From: Flavobacterium lacustre
GTDB taxonomy: Bacteria > Bacteroidota > Bacteroidia > Flavobacteriales > Flavobacteriaceae
NCBI RefSeq assembly: GCF_027474525.2
Contig: NZ_CP114882.2
Span: forward strand, 2,294,001 to 2,358,000
DNA length: 64,000 nt
Direction: 5' to 3'
Part shown: piece after piece, positions 23,575 through 34,487 of the stretch
Layout of the letters: the number at the start of each line of letters is the position of its first letter
How positions within the stretch are numbered: the first letter of the stretch is position 1
Program-made: the position numbers and the translations under genes
Notes under the pieces: model-generated
The model's input: the letters and a program-made list of their open reading frames with translations, nothing else
What the model was told of the DNA's origin: nothing
Database searches by the model: none

Positions 23575-26500
23575 ATGAGTGAGGGTAAACCAACATATGA
23601 AGAATTAATAAAAAAAATAAAAAATCAAGAGTTAGAAATTGATCGTTTGCTCGGTCAAAAACAATCCATGGATAATTTTGAATTCTATCTCAAAGAATCT
23701 CAGGATTTAATTTGCATAGTTGGAATTGATGGCTTTTTTAAGAAAATCAATCCTGCTTTTGTAACAATGTTAGGCTATACGGAACACGAATTACTACAGA
23801 ATCCTATAGTGTCCTTTATGTACCCCGATGATATTGAAAAGTCGAGTTCCGAATTTGAAAAGGTATTGGGGGGACAAACTTCAATAGCTTTTGAAAATAG
23901 ATATCTAACAAGAAATAATGCAATTATTACTATTGAATGGACGGTTACTTTAGCTATCAGTAAGGATTTTATGTATGCCATTGGCAGAAATATTCAGGAT
24001 GTGATTTTGAAAAAGCAGGCTGAGGATGTACTTAAGGTCAAAGAACTTGCCGAAGCTAATGATAAACTTAAAATACTGGAAGAAGAAAGTAATTTGAAGT
24101 TTAAAACCTATATCGAAAATGCACCTGACGGAGTTTTTGTATTGGATGAAAAAGGAAATTATTTAGAAATAAATAAAGCTTCTTTGGAATTTACCGGGCA
24201 TTCTAAAGCCGAATTGCTTCGTATGAAATTTGGAGATTTGACTATTCCTGAATTGAAAAAAGAGGCGGAAAAAAAGTTTAAAATTCTTTTGGAAACCGGA
24301 AGTTTAAAAGGGGAGACCAAGTCAATTACTAAATCGGGAGAGATTAAGTGGCGGTCTTTTAATATTTTAAAAATTTCGGAAAATCGGTTTTTGGGATTTG
24401 ACCGGGACATCACCGAGAGTAAAAAAGCCGAAGAACAACTGAAAGCCGAGAGGGATAAGTTTGTAAAAATTGCTGCTACTTCGCCGGGGTTAATTTATTC
24501 GATGCGTCAAAATAAGGATGGTTCTTTTTGTTATCCTTATGCCAGTAATGCTATTGATGAAATCTACGGTTTTACTCATGAAGCTATTGAGAATAATCCG
24601 GATAAGATATTCTACTTGATTCATCCTGAGGATATTGGGCAGGTTACCAATAGCATTTTTGAAACTAAATCAAAGTTAGTTCCGCTCAAAGGGAAATACC
24701 GTTATCACCATCCTACCAAAGGATTGGTATGGCATGAAGTGAATTCGTTGCCTGTAGTGGAGCCGGAAGGAACTGTAATTTGTCATGGAATTATCACTGA
24801 TATTACGGAGCGAATTCAGGTTGAAGAGAAATTGATCAAAGCAAATAGGCTTTATTTTTTCATCAGTCAGATTAACCAAATGATTGTTCGGACTCCGGAT
24901 GAGGAAACTCTTTTTAGAGAGGCTTGTAACATTGCGGTAGATTTAGGGAAGTTTAAAATGTCTTGGATAGGATTAGTTAATGAAAAGACGAAAAGAATAA
25001 TACCTACGATGATTGCCGGCGAAGAGCAAGGCTATCTTTCGGTGATAAAACCTATTTCACTAGAAGATGTGCCGGAGGGAAGAGGACCAACGGGGACAGC
25101 GTTACGCAAAGGGAAATATTTTTATTGTAATGATGTAGAAAATGATTTGAATATGTTGCCCTGGCGTGACGAAGCGATGAAGAGAGGTTACTTGTCATCG
25201 ATGTCGCTTCCGATACTAAAATTTGGAAAAGTAATTGGCGCTTTTACTTTCTATGCGGGGGAGAAAAACTTTTTTGATGCTGAAGAAATTGCGTTATTAG
25301 AAGAAGCCACGGGAGATGTGTCTTTTGCGCTTGAAAATTTAGAAAAAGAAAAATTAAGAAAAAAAGCAGAAGCGTTAGTTTTAGAAAGCGAACAACGGTA
25401 TCAAAAACTTACCGAAGTATCCCCAGTGGGAATATTTCGTACTGATGCATCCGGTAAAACGACTTATGTTAATAAACGCTGGTGTCAAATTGCAGGAATT
25501 ACTTTTGAAGAGGCTATGGGTAATGGCTGGCTTAGAGCCGTTCATGTTGAGGATAGCGCAAAGTTATTTGTCAATTGGCAGGCTGCAACCTTAAAAAAAG
25601 AAAGGATACTATCCGAATATCGTTTTGTTCGTCCTGATGGTTCGGTAGCATGGGTAATGGGTCAGGCGATTCCGGAGTTGAATTCAGAAAATAAGGTTAT
25701 AGGATATATTGGTACCACTACTGATATTACGGAACGAAAACAAGCCGAAGAAGAGTTCAATAAAGTACACAAAAAGATGGAAGCGGTACTTGATGCCATT
25801 CCTGATTTGCTTTTTGAAGTTGATATTTATGGACGAATTTATAATTATCATTCCAGACGGGATGATTTGTTAGCCATGCCAGCCGAATTGTTTTTGGGCA
25901 AAAAGTTTTCGGAAGTATTGCCTCCAGAAGCTGCGGATTTGTGTATGCTGGCCACTAAAGAAGCCTCAATAAAAGGATTTTCAACCGGAAGACAATATTC
26001 ATTACAATTGCCGGATGGCTTGCATTGGTTTGAACTTTCGATAGCGCCAATGACAGAAACAGAGGATCACGATACGCATTTTATATGTCTTTCAAGAGAC
26101 ATTACAGACGCCAAACAATCTGATTATGCATTACAGCAAAGTGAGGAAAGATACCGGGGTCTATTGAATAATCTGGATGCGGGGATACTTGTTCATGCAG
26201 CAGATACTTCTATTATTTTTAGTAATCAGAAAGCAGCAGAACTGCTGGACTTGAAGGATAATCAATTTGTTTTATCAGAAGGTAGTTTTTTGAATGAAGA
26301 TAACTCTATCATGCCATTAGAAAAATATCCTGTAAACGAAATTATAAATACAAAGTTGCCTGTTAAAAATTTCATTTTAGGAGTGAACAAAAAATTGAAG
26401 GACGATACTGTTTGGTTGTTAGTCAACGGGTTTCCTATTGTTGATGAAAAGGGAAAAATTGTTGAAGTCGTAATTAGTTTTGTTGATATTACCGAACGTA

Positions 26501-27699
26501 AACTGCTGGAAATTGAAATCACCAAAGCCAAAGAACAAGCCGAAGCCGCCAATAAAGCCAAAACGGATTTCTTGGCCAATATGAGTCATGAGATCAGGAC
26601 TCCGTTGAACGGCATCATTGGTTTCACTCATTTATTGATGAAATCAAATCTCGAAGATTCACAGTCAGAATACATGACTACGGTAAATGAATCGGCTAAT
26701 TTATTGATGCATATTGTCAATGATATTTTAGATTTTTCGAAAATTGAATCCGGAAAATTAGAATTGAATATTGAATCGATAAATCTTTTTGAACTTAGTA
26801 ATCAGGTAGTCGATTTATTTAAATATCAAGCCACTCAAAAAAAGTTGGACTTAATACTTTCTATACATGATAATGTTCCGCAATACATACAAGCGGATGG
26901 TGTTCGATTAAAACAAGTATTAGTAAATTTAATGAATAATGCAGTAAAATTTACCAGTATTGGTGAAATACGACTGGATATTCATAGTATAGATTCTTTG
27001 GAAGAAGAGTTTTCAACGATAAAATTCTCTGTAAAAGATACGGGAATCGGAATCAAAGAGATTAATAATCAAAAGATATTTAATTCTTTTGTGCAGGAAG
27101 ATAATTCTACCAATCGAAAATTTGGAGGAACAGGATTAGGGTTAGCAATTTCAAATCAGCTTTTGAAACTGATGAACAGTAAATTGCAATTAGTGAGTCA
27201 TTATGGAGATGGAAGCGATTTTTTCTTTGTCATTAGATTTAAAAAATCAGATCATAAGAAAAATAAAGATTCTGAATTAAAAAGTATCGAAGGAGAAACA
27301 ATTGTTCCCGAAGAAAGTATCAGTGATAAAAGGGTTTTGATTGTTGAGGATAATAGAATTAATATGCTTTTGGCCAAAAAATTGGTGCATACTATCATTT
27401 CAAACTGTACAATTATTGAAGCAACAGATGGAAATGAAGCCATAGAAGAATATAAAAAAGAAAAGCCGGATATTATTTTGATGGACATTCAAATGCCAAA
27501 TAAAAACGGGTATGAAGCTACAGATGAAATTAGAAAATTAAAGGAATCTGATGCAATTCCTATCATTGCAATTACAGCCGGAATTATGGTAGGTGATAAA
27601 GAAAAATGTATCGAAGCCGGAATGAATGATTATTTGCCCAAACCAATTATTCAATCTGATTTAGAAAAAATATTACGTAAGTGGGTCTATAAAAATTAA
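23575..27699 (+). CDS. Multi-PAS/GAF hybrid sensor histidine kinase with receiver domain
   Basis: A 1374-aa soluble hybrid kinase. Approximate order: short coiled coil (1-30), PAS1 (30-145), PAS2 (180-290), PAS3 (300-415), GAF (435-590), PAS4 (600-725), PAS5 (735-850), PAS6 (855-975), coiled linker, HisKA with phospho-acceptor H1005 ([16 protein letters not shown]), HATPase ([29 protein letters not shown]), then a receiver with D1304 (ILMDIQMPNKNGYEA). Most PAS units end in a DITERK-type motif. No membrane helix is present, so the signal is intracellular. Its kinase-receiver half is a close paralogue of the protein at 31955. The output partner is unknown. Confidence 0.95.
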   Translation: MSEGKPTYEELIKKIKNQELEIDRLLGQKQSMDNFEFYLKESQDLICIVGIDGFFKKINPAFVTMLGYTEHELLQNPIVSFMYPDDIEKSSSEFEKVLGGQTSIAFENRYLTRNNAIITIEWTVTLAISKDFMYAIGRNIQDVILKKQAEDVLKVKELAEANDKLKILEEESNLKFKTYIENAPDGVFVLDEKGNYLEINKASLEFTGHSKAELLRMKFGDLTIPELKKEAEKKFKILLETGSLKGETKSITKSGEIKWRSFNILKISENRFLGFDRDITESKKAEEQLKAERDKFVKIAATSPGLIYSMRQNKDGSFCYPYASNAIDEIYGFTHEAIENNPDKIFYLIHPEDIGQVTNSIFETKSKLVPLKGKYRYHHPTKGLVWHEVNSLPVVEPEGTVICHGIITDITERIQVEEKLIKANRLYFFISQINQMIVRTPDEETLFREACNIAVDLGKFKMSWIGLVNEKTKRIIPTMIAGEEQGYLSVIKPISLEDVPEGRGPTGTALRKGKYFYCNDVENDLNMLPWRDEAMKRGYLSSMSLPILKFGKVIGAFTFYAGEKNFFDAEEIALLEEATGDVSFALENLEKEKLRKKAEALVLESEQRYQKLTEVSPVGIFRTDASGKTTYVNKRWCQIAGITFEEAMGNGWLRAVHVEDSAKLFVNWQAATLKKERILSEYRFVRPDGSVAWVMGQAIPELNSENKVIGYIGTTTDITERKQAEEEFNKVHKKMEAVLDAIPDLLFEVDIYGRIYNYHSRRDDLLAMPAELFLGKKFSEVLPPEAADLCMLATKEASIKGFSTGRQYSLQLPDGLHWFELSIAPMTETEDHDTHFICLSRDITDAKQSDYALQQSEERYRGLLNNLDAGILVHAADTSIIFSNQKAAELLDLKDNQFVLSEGSFLNEDNSIMPLEKYPVNEIINTKLPVKNFILGVNKKLKDDTVWLLVNGFPIVDEKGKIVEVVISFVDITERKLLEIEITKAKEQAEAANKAKTDFLANMSHEIRTPLNGIIGFTHLLMKSNLEDSQSEYMTTVNESANLLMHIVNDILDFSKIESGKLELNIESINLFELSNQVVDLFKYQATQKKLDLILSIHDNVPQYIQADGVRLKQVLVNLMNNAVKFTSIGEIRLDIHSIDSLEEEFSTIKFSVKDTGIGIKEINNQKIFNSFVQEDNSTNRKFGGTGLGLAISNQLLKLMNSKLQLVSHYGDGSDFFFVIRFKKSDHKKNKDSELKSIEGETIVPEESISDKRVLIVEDNRINMLLAKKLVHTIISNCTIIEATDGNEAIEEYKKEKPDIILMDIQMPNKNGYEATDEIRKLKESDAIPIIAITAGIMVGDKEKCIEAGMNDYLPKPIIQSDLEKILRKWVYKN

Positions 27700-27720
27700 T
27701 TTTTTTTGAACCTGGTGACA

Positions 27721-27753
27721 AAAAAGTGCTTCTTTTTAGAAGCACTTTTTTTT
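27721..27753 (+). terminator. Intrinsic terminator after hybrid kinase
   Basis: A 9-bp perfect stem (AGTGCTTCT / AGAAGCACT), extendable with A/T pairs, runs into eight T. Confidence 0.9.
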
Positions 27754-28521
27754 GTTAAATTATCTTGATAAAACATTAAACATTGAGCAGTTTTTAAAAG
27801 TTGTTATTTTAGCTATTTAAGAGTTTTTGTAGTAAAAAGTGTTAATTTTCTTTGTAAATTTAAATATAACAAATAATTTTTGAATCAAAATTGAGAATTT
27901 GTTGATTCAATTAAAAAAATAGTTGTAATTTTATTTCATAATTTTAAAAATTGTTTCAAGTAAATTTAAGAATTGTTTAAGGTTGTTATTGAAGTATAAA
28001 ATTCCCCAAACCGATATAAAAAAATAATCCGAAAAGAAAAATAAATAATGAGAAATAGATTGATATTAGCTTAATGATTTATTAGATTTTTTTGATGAAT
28101 CATATTTTCTCAACTCCTATTAGTTTTATAATAGTGATGTAATAAGTGATTCTGTATTTGCAAATTTTTTAGGTAGCCCCCTCCAAAAAAAGAAGTAATT
28201 GAATCTCCATTTTCAAATGGTTGTCTGTCAAAAAGAATGTTTTTTTGTCAGAAGAGATTTCATTTTACTTCAAAAAAAAATCCTACTAATTATGATGTCT
28301 AAAAATGTGTTGACCTAAAAACGGTTTACAGGATTGATTTTGCCATTACATAATTTATTAAAAAATAGAATAAAATGTAATGTTTTGATAATTAGTGAAA
28401 TAGTGTTTTTTGTTGGTGAATATGAATTATAGATTGGGATTTTAAAATTAAGTTTAAGAAATTGGCTGAGAAAATTGTTTCTTAATCTTAATTTATAGCT
28501 TTTGAAAACTATTGTGATGCA
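27754..28521. other. 768-bp AT-rich non-coding stretch
   Basis: Very AT-rich, with no ORF of coding character on either strand and no confident TTTG-N19-TAnnTTTG promoter. The only GC-richer spot is GTAGCCCCCTCC near 28175. The length is unusual for this window; it may hold the promoter of the CheB-CheR gene or a remnant I cannot identify. Confidence 0.5.
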
Positions 28522-31500
28522 ATGAAAGTAGTAAAAAACAACACCGTTTTATTGTCGGCTGAGAAAGTGGTAAAAGCCAGTGCTGATAAAAATGAATTTC
28601 CAATTGTTGGGATTGGAGCATCTGCGGGTGGTTTAGAAGCATTAGATCTTTTTTTTAAAAACATGCCCGAAAATACGGGTATGGCTTTTATTGTTGTTCA
28701 ACATTTAGCCCCAAATTACGTAGGGATTTTACCGGAATTATTGCAACGAAATACAAAAATGAAGGTTTTGCAAGCTAATGATGAACTTAAAGTAAAACCG
28801 AATCAGGTTTATGTCATTCCGCCAAATAAAAGTTTATCCATATTAAATGGGACGTTACATTTATTTGAACCTATAGAATCTCATGGGCTTCGTTTGCCTA
28901 TTGATGTTTTTTTTCGTTCTTTAGCCATAGATAAATTAGATAAAAGTATAGGCGTGGTTCTTTCCGGAATGGGTTCCGACGGAAGTTTAGGAATCAAAGC
29001 CATTAAAGAAAAAAACGGATTAGTTCTAATTCAAGATCCTGCTACTGCAAAATTTGCTGGAATGCCCAAAAGTGCATCCGAAGCAGTCTTGGCAGATATA
29101 GTAGCACCGGCTGAAGAACTACCGGCAAAATTGATTGATTTACTCCAATATATCCCAATAATTCATAACGATACCGAGATCGATACTAAAAATAAAAGCA
29201 GTCTGGACAAAATTATTATTCTGTTGCGAGAGCAAACAGGACATGATTTTTCGTTTTACAAAAAAAACACGTTGATGCGGCGTATTGAAAGACGAAAAGG
29301 AATCCATCAGATTGATGAAATACACAACTACGTTCGGTTTTTACAAGAAAATCCTAAAGAAATTGAGTTACTGTTTAAAGAATTACTTATTGGTGTAACC
29401 AGTTTTTTTCGAGATACCCCAGTTTGGGAAAAATTAAAAACCACCATTCTCCCCGAATTATTAAAAGTACAACCTGACGGAACAGTTTTGAGAGCTTGGA
29501 TTCCAGCTTGTTCTACTGGAGAGGAAGCTTATTCTCTGGCTATTGTGTTTAAAGAAACAGTGTCTGAAATGCCCAATCACAGGAATTTGACTTTACAAAT
29601 ATTCGCCACAGATTTAGATGTTGATGCGATAGAAAAAGCACGCAGAGGTATTTTTAATTCGAGTGTCGCTTTAGATATTTCACCTGAGCGGATAAGTAAA
29701 TTTTTTACTGTTGAAGGTGATGACTACCGTGTGAGCGCCGCTATACGTGAAATGATTATTTTTGCACCCCATAATGTGATTAAAGATCCACCTTTTACAA
29801 AACTCAATATATTAATGTGTCGTAATATGTTGATTTATATGGAACCTGTTTTGCAGAAAAAATTAATGGAATTATTTAATTATTGCTTGGTTCCAGGCGG
29901 TATTATGGTATTGGGCTCTGCAGAATCTCTTGGCAGAAACAATCAAGAGTTTGAAATACTGGACTCTAAACTTAAAATTTTTAAACGCACTCAATCCATA
30001 GTTACCCCTGAACTTAGTGATTTCCCGAGTGCCTTTTCCTATCATAAAAAAACAGCAACAGAAAATAAAATCATGCCCAAATCTATTGAGAATATTCAAA
30101 CCCTAGCGGATCAAATTTTAATTCAAAACTTTTCCCCTGCCAGTGTACTGGTCAATGACAAAGGAGATATTTTGTACATCACCGGACGTACCGGTAAATA
30201 TCTTGAACCAGTGGCCGGTAAAGCCAATTGGAATATTCATGCCATGGCACGTGAAGGGTTGAAAAATGAGCTCCCAAGTGCTTTTCGCAAAGCTTTACAA
30301 GATAATAATCCGGTGGTTCTTCGAAATGTTAAAATAGGAACTAATGGAAATGTCAATTTTGTAAATGTAACCATTCAACGTATAGAAAATCCTGATGCAA
30401 TGAAAGGTATGGTAATGATTGTTTTTACCGATTTGCCAATGAAAAAGGAGCAAGACACTTCCTTTCCAAAAAAAGAAAATCAAAGTTTTTCAGGAAGACA
30501 AGAAGAACTTGAAGCAGAACTGAAGCAAAGTAATCAAGATTTACAAAATTCCCGCGAGGAAATGCAAAATTCGCAGGAAGAACTAAAATCAATAAACGAA
30601 GAACTGCAGTCAACCAATGAAGAATTGCAATCGACCAATGAGGAATTGACCACTTCAAAAGAAGAAATGCAAAGTCTTAATGAGGAATTACAAACTGTAA
30701 ATGCAGAACTTCAAAGCAAATTGAGCGATTTTGAGCAGGCAAATAATGATATGAAAAATTTGCTCAACAGTACCGAAATTGCTACGCTGTTTTTAGACAA
30801 AGAATTAAACATTCGACGATTTACAGATTCTGTGACTAAAATATACAAGCTTCGAGGAACAGATACTGGAAGGCCTTTTACGGATTTAGTTACCGATTTG
30901 CAGTATCCGGATATGGGAGTTCATGCCAAACAGGTCATAAAAAACCTGACCCCTATTCAAAATACTATAGCAACAAATGACGGCAGATGGTTTTCGGTTA
31001 GAATTATGCCTTATCGCACATTAGATGACCGTATTGATGGCCTTGTAATTACATTTACTGATATCACTGCAGCCAAACAAGCTGAAAAAGCACTAGTATT
31101 AGAAAATCAATACCGACGTCTTTTTGAATCAGCCAAAGATGGAATTCTTATCCTCAATGCCGAAACCGGAAAAATTATAGATGTTAATCCGTTTTTGATA
31201 GAAATGTTAGGCTATTCCTACGAACAATTTGTTGAAAAAGCCATTTGGGAAATTGGCGTTTTAAAAGATATTGTAGCCAATAAAGATAAATTTTCCGAAC
31301 TCCACGAGAAAAAATTTGTCCGTTATGAGGATTTACCACTCGAAACCGTTGACGGCCGAAAGATTAATGTTGAATTCGTGAGTACACTCTATTCTGTCAA
31401 TGGGAATAATGTAATACAATGTATTATCCGCGATATTTCAGATCGAAAACTCATTGAAGGAGCCTTGGCTTTTTCTGAAATTCGATACCACCATCTTTTT

Positions 31501-31833
31501 GAATATGCCAAAGAAGGAATCTTTTTTTTAGATTCTCAAACTGGAAAAATAACAGATTTGAATCCATCATTGATTTCTCTTTTGAATTGTAAAAAAGAAG
31601 AATGTACAAAGAAACCAATCTGGGAGATTGAATTTTTTAAAAACATAGTGAGCAGCAAAGAACAATTTAATGAATTGCAACAAAAAGAGTATGTTTCTCA
31701 TGAAAATATAACTACTGAAATGAGTAATGGTCGAAAATTAAAGGTTGATTTCACAGCCAATACCTATCAAGTAGATGGTCAAAAGGTTATTCAATGTTTT
31801 ATGCGAGACATTTCAAATTATAAACAACAGTAG
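28522..31833 (+). CDS. CheB-CheR fusion with coiled coil and PAS domains
   Basis: A 1103-aa soluble chemosensory-type fusion. The N-terminal CheB methylesterase domain (about 25-210) keeps its catalytic triad S34 (GIGASAGG), H61 (VVQHLAP) and D153 (GMGSDGS), but has no CheB receiver domain. The CheR methyltransferase follows (about 225-500; LRAWIPACSTGEEAYSLAI; FDVIxCRN equivalent LNILMCRNMLIY). Then come a PAS-like segment, a repeated coiled coil (about 655-740; INEELQSTNEELQ units) and three PAS domains to the end. There is no kinase domain. No chemoreceptors or CheA/CheW are nearby, so it probably acts in a non-chemotactic signalling system with the flanking hybrid kinases. Confidence 0.93.
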   Translation: MKVVKNNTVLLSAEKVVKASADKNEFPIVGIGASAGGLEALDLFFKNMPENTGMAFIVVQHLAPNYVGILPELLQRNTKMKVLQANDELKVKPNQVYVIPPNKSLSILNGTLHLFEPIESHGLRLPIDVFFRSLAIDKLDKSIGVVLSGMGSDGSLGIKAIKEKNGLVLIQDPATAKFAGMPKSASEAVLADIVAPAEELPAKLIDLLQYIPIIHNDTEIDTKNKSSLDKIIILLREQTGHDFSFYKKNTLMRRIERRKGIHQIDEIHNYVRFLQENPKEIELLFKELLIGVTSFFRDTPVWEKLKTTILPELLKVQPDGTVLRAWIPACSTGEEAYSLAIVFKETVSEMPNHRNLTLQIFATDLDVDAIEKARRGIFNSSVALDISPERISKFFTVEGDDYRVSAAIREMIIFAPHNVIKDPPFTKLNILMCRNMLIYMEPVLQKKLMELFNYCLVPGGIMVLGSAESLGRNNQEFEILDSKLKIFKRTQSIVTPELSDFPSAFSYHKKTATENKIMPKSIENIQTLADQILIQNFSPASVLVNDKGDILYITGRTGKYLEPVAGKANWNIHAMAREGLKNELPSAFRKALQDNNPVVLRNVKIGTNGNVNFVNVTIQRIENPDAMKGMVMIVFTDLPMKKEQDTSFPKKENQSFSGRQEELEAELKQSNQDLQNSREEMQNSQEELKSINEELQSTNEELQSTNEELTTSKEEMQSLNEELQTVNAELQSKLSDFEQANNDMKNLLNSTEIATLFLDKELNIRRFTDSVTKIYKLRGTDTGRPFTDLVTDLQYPDMGVHAKQVIKNLTPIQNTIATNDGRWFSVRIMPYRTLDDRIDGLVITFTDITAAKQAEKALVLENQYRRLFESAKDGILILNAETGKIIDVNPFLIEMLGYSYEQFVEKAIWEIGVLKDIVANKDKFSELHEKKFVRYEDLPLETVDGRKINVEFVSTLYSVNGNNVIQCIIRDISDRKLIEGALAFSEIRYHHLFEYAKEGIFFLDSQTGKITDLNPSLISLLNCKKEECTKKPIWEIEFFKNIVSSKEQFNELQQKEYVSHENITTEMSNGRKLKVDFTANTYQVDGQKVIQCFMRDISNYKQQ

Positions 31834-31954
31834 TAGAACATAAGAATTAGATAGTAAATAGAATAAATCAAAGCAGTCATAGAATAAAGAATTTTATATA
31901 AAATGAAGTAAACAAGATCAGGCAATAAATGTAATTTTTAAAAGTGCGTCAATC

Positions 31955-33703
31955 ATGAAAAATTCAGGAAATAAGGCAGGAAGAGTTACTACCATTCGAG
32001 AAAAAGCAGAAGAAATACACAAAAAAAATCAATTAAAATCTGATTCTGAGTTTTCAGAAGCCAAAACATTACAACTAATTCATGAATTAGAAGTTCATCA
32101 AATTGAGCTTGAAATGCAAAATGAAGAACTGTTATTGGCCAAAGAACAAGCTGAATTGGCTACGGAAAAATATACTGAATTATATGATTTTTCGCCATCA
32201 GGATATATTGTCCTTTCTTGCAAAGGAGAAGTTCTTCAAATCAATCTGACCGGTTCCAGGATGCTAGGCAAAGAAAGGTCAAAGTTAATAAACAGCCAGT
32301 TTGGATTTTTTGTGTCTGATGAAACAAAGCCCATTTTTAACCATTTTTTAGATAAAATTTTTACCACCAAAATTAGTGAATCATGTGAAGTCACTCTTTT
32401 GGTTAAGAACGAAGTTTTTTATGTTTATCTCACCGGAGTCATCAATGTAGAAGATTGCCAATGCCAGATTACCATGATAGATATCACTGATATAAAACTC
32501 ATGGAAAAGGAAATCGTAAAAGCAAAAGAACAAGCCGAAGCTGCAAATAAGGCTAAATCAAGTTTTTTGGCCAATATGAGCCATGAAATCAGAACTCCTT
32601 TGAACGGAATTGTTGGTTTTACGGATTTGTTAATGAAATCGGATCTTGATAATAATCAACTCGAATACATCAGTATCGTTAATGAATCTGCCATTTCATT
32701 AATGGGGATTATAAGTGATATTTTAGATTTTTCTAAAATTGAAGCCGGGAAATTAGAATTAAATATTGAAGAAATAGATCTGTTTGAATTAGTTCATAAA
32801 GTGATTACTCTTTTTAAGTATCAAGCCAGTTCAAAAGACATAGATTTAGTTTTAGAAATAGAAGAAAATGTGCCTCAATTTATCTTTGCTGATTCTGTAC
32901 GGCTAAAACAGATAATTGTAAATTTGATAGGTAATTCTTTAAAATTCACTAAAAAAGGAGAAATAAAATTAAAAATTACGGGAGAAATAGCCTCAGAAGA
33001 GAGTTTCTCAACTATAAAATTTTCTGTAAAAGATACCGGAATTGGAATAAAAAAACACAATCAAGAAAAGATATTTCAATCCTTTGTTCAGGAAGATACT
33101 TCTACCACTCGAAAATTTGGAGGGACAGGTTTGGGATTAGCCATTTCGAATCAACTGTTGGGATTAATGCAAAGCGAATTGCATCTTGATAGTGAATATG
33201 GTCAGGGAAGTAATTTTTATTTTTCTATAACAGTAAAAAAGGCTGATGCTCATATAATTCCAGAACTTTCATTTGTGGATCATTGTGATGAAATTGCAAA
33301 AGAGGTAGCCGAAAAGCTTCAAAATGCAAAAATATTGATAGTTGAGGACAATAAAATCAATATGCTTTTGACAAAGAAATTAGTAAAAAAAATAATTCCG
33401 GATTGTCATATTATGGAAGCTTATGATGGGAAAGAAGCTATAAAATTATTTAAAAAAGAAAAGCAGGATATTATTTTGATGGATGTGCAAATGCCCAAAA
33501 AAAACGGATATGAAGCTACTGCTGAAATTAGAAAATTAGAAAATTCAGAAGAAACTGTTATTATAGCATTAACCGCAGGAATCTTAGCAGAGGAAAAAGA
33601 AAAATGTTTGGAATCGGGTATGGATGATTATGTTTCTAAGCCTATTAATCCAGATGATTTACAAAAAGCATTAGGTAATTATCTAGCGAAAAAAAGAAGA
33701 TAA
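31955..33703 (+). CDS. PAS hybrid histidine kinase with receiver domain
   Basis: A 582-aa soluble hybrid kinase. The N terminus is helical ([20 protein letters not shown], a stretch also seen in many flavobacterial PAS kinases), then one PAS domain (about 70-180), HisKA with H210 ([16 protein letters not shown]), HATPase ([31 protein letters not shown]) and a C-terminal receiver with D510 ([15 protein letters not shown]). The kinase-receiver half is clearly paralogous to that of the 1374-aa protein at 23575. It follows the CheB-CheR-PAS gene by 121 bp on the same strand, so the two likely work together. Neither the signal nor the final output is visible. Confidence 0.94.
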   Translation: MKNSGNKAGRVTTIREKAEEIHKKNQLKSDSEFSEAKTLQLIHELEVHQIELEMQNEELLLAKEQAELATEKYTELYDFSPSGYIVLSCKGEVLQINLTGSRMLGKERSKLINSQFGFFVSDETKPIFNHFLDKIFTTKISESCEVTLLVKNEVFYVYLTGVINVEDCQCQITMIDITDIKLMEKEIVKAKEQAEAANKAKSSFLANMSHEIRTPLNGIVGFTDLLMKSDLDNNQLEYISIVNESAISLMGIISDILDFSKIEAGKLELNIEEIDLFELVHKVITLFKYQASSKDIDLVLEIEENVPQFIFADSVRLKQIIVNLIGNSLKFTKKGEIKLKITGEIASEESFSTIKFSVKDTGIGIKKHNQEKIFQSFVQEDTSTTRKFGGTGLGLAISNQLLGLMQSELHLDSEYGQGSNFYFSITVKKADAHIIPELSFVDHCDEIAKEVAEKLQNAKILIVEDNKINMLLTKKLVKKIIPDCHIMEAYDGKEAIKLFKKEKQDIILMDVQMPKKNGYEATAEIRKLENSEETVIIALTAGILAEEKEKCLESGMDDYVSKPINPDDLQKALGNYLAKKRR

Positions 33704-33726
33704 AAACAGGGTTTTTCAAGACATTA

Positions 33727-34473
33727 TTATTTTCTTTTGGTTTCTCCAAACCACCATTTGGCTTTGTATATTTTTTTCTTTAAACCAAATTTTTTGATGC
33801 TATATTTCTTAATATGTTCTACTAATTCCTCCACGGAATCAGTTACAAAAAGCAACTTCATATCTTCTTGACTGATGCTTTCATTTTTTTCCATGATTTT
33901 AATGTGATGCCATAATTCTTTATGATATTTTGTGTCAAAAACAACCAAGGGGAATCCATTAATCATTTTGGTCTGAATTAAGGTTAGCGCTTCAAATAAT
34001 TCATCTAAAGTTCCAATTCCTCCCGGCATAACAATAAACGCATAGGAATATTTGACAAGAATCACTTTGCGCACAAAAAAATAAGGAATGTAAATCCATT
34101 TGTGTAAATAAGGATTGGGTTTTTGCTCAATAGGCAGAATGATATTACAACCTACAGAGTAACCACCTGCTTCATAAGCTCCTTTATTTGCTGCTTCCAT
34201 GATTCCGGGGCCTCCACCTGTCATTACCGTAAATCCAAGTTTTGCCATTTCGGCTCCAATTTTTTCTGCATTTTGATAATGTGCAGTTTCAGGACCAAAA
34301 CGCGCCGAGCCAAAAACAGTGACACAAGGTCCGATAAAATGCATTCTACGAAACGCCTTGATAAAGTTATATTGAACCTTGAATGTAAAAAGCAGGTTTT
34401 TAATTCGAGTCAAAGGTTCTGTAACGAATAATGACTCTGATTTTGATAGTCGATATCGAGGTGAATTTTTCAT
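33727..34473 (-). CDS. LOG family protein (TIGR00730 Rossmann fold)
   Basis: A 248-aa member of the LOG family, cytokinin-nucleotide phosphoribohydrolases that split purine nucleoside monophosphates into base and ribose 5-phosphate; bacterial members are often annotated as lysine decarboxylase-like. Both signature motifs are present: GGGPGIMEAANKGAYEAGG (from 86) and PGGIGTLDELFE (150-161). The protein is longer at both ends than plant-type LOGs, like the larger bacterial subfamily. It starts 14 bp after the last ABC permease gene on the same strand, so it is probably the final gene of the efflux operon, although a functional link is not obvious. Confidence 0.92.
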   Translation of the reverse strand: MKNSPRYRLSKSESLFVTEPLTRIKNLLFTFKVQYNFIKAFRRMHFIGPCVTVFGSARFGPETAHYQNAEKIGAEMAKLGFTVMTGGGPGIMEAANKGAYEAGGYSVGCNIILPIEQKPNPYLHKWIYIPYFFVRKVILVKYSYAFIVMPGGIGTLDELFEALTLIQTKMINGFPLVVFDTKYHKELWHHIKIMEKNESISQEDMKLLFVTDSVEELVEHIKKYSIKKFGLKKKIYKAKWWFGETKRK

Positions 34474-34487
34474 AAGCTATTATAAAG

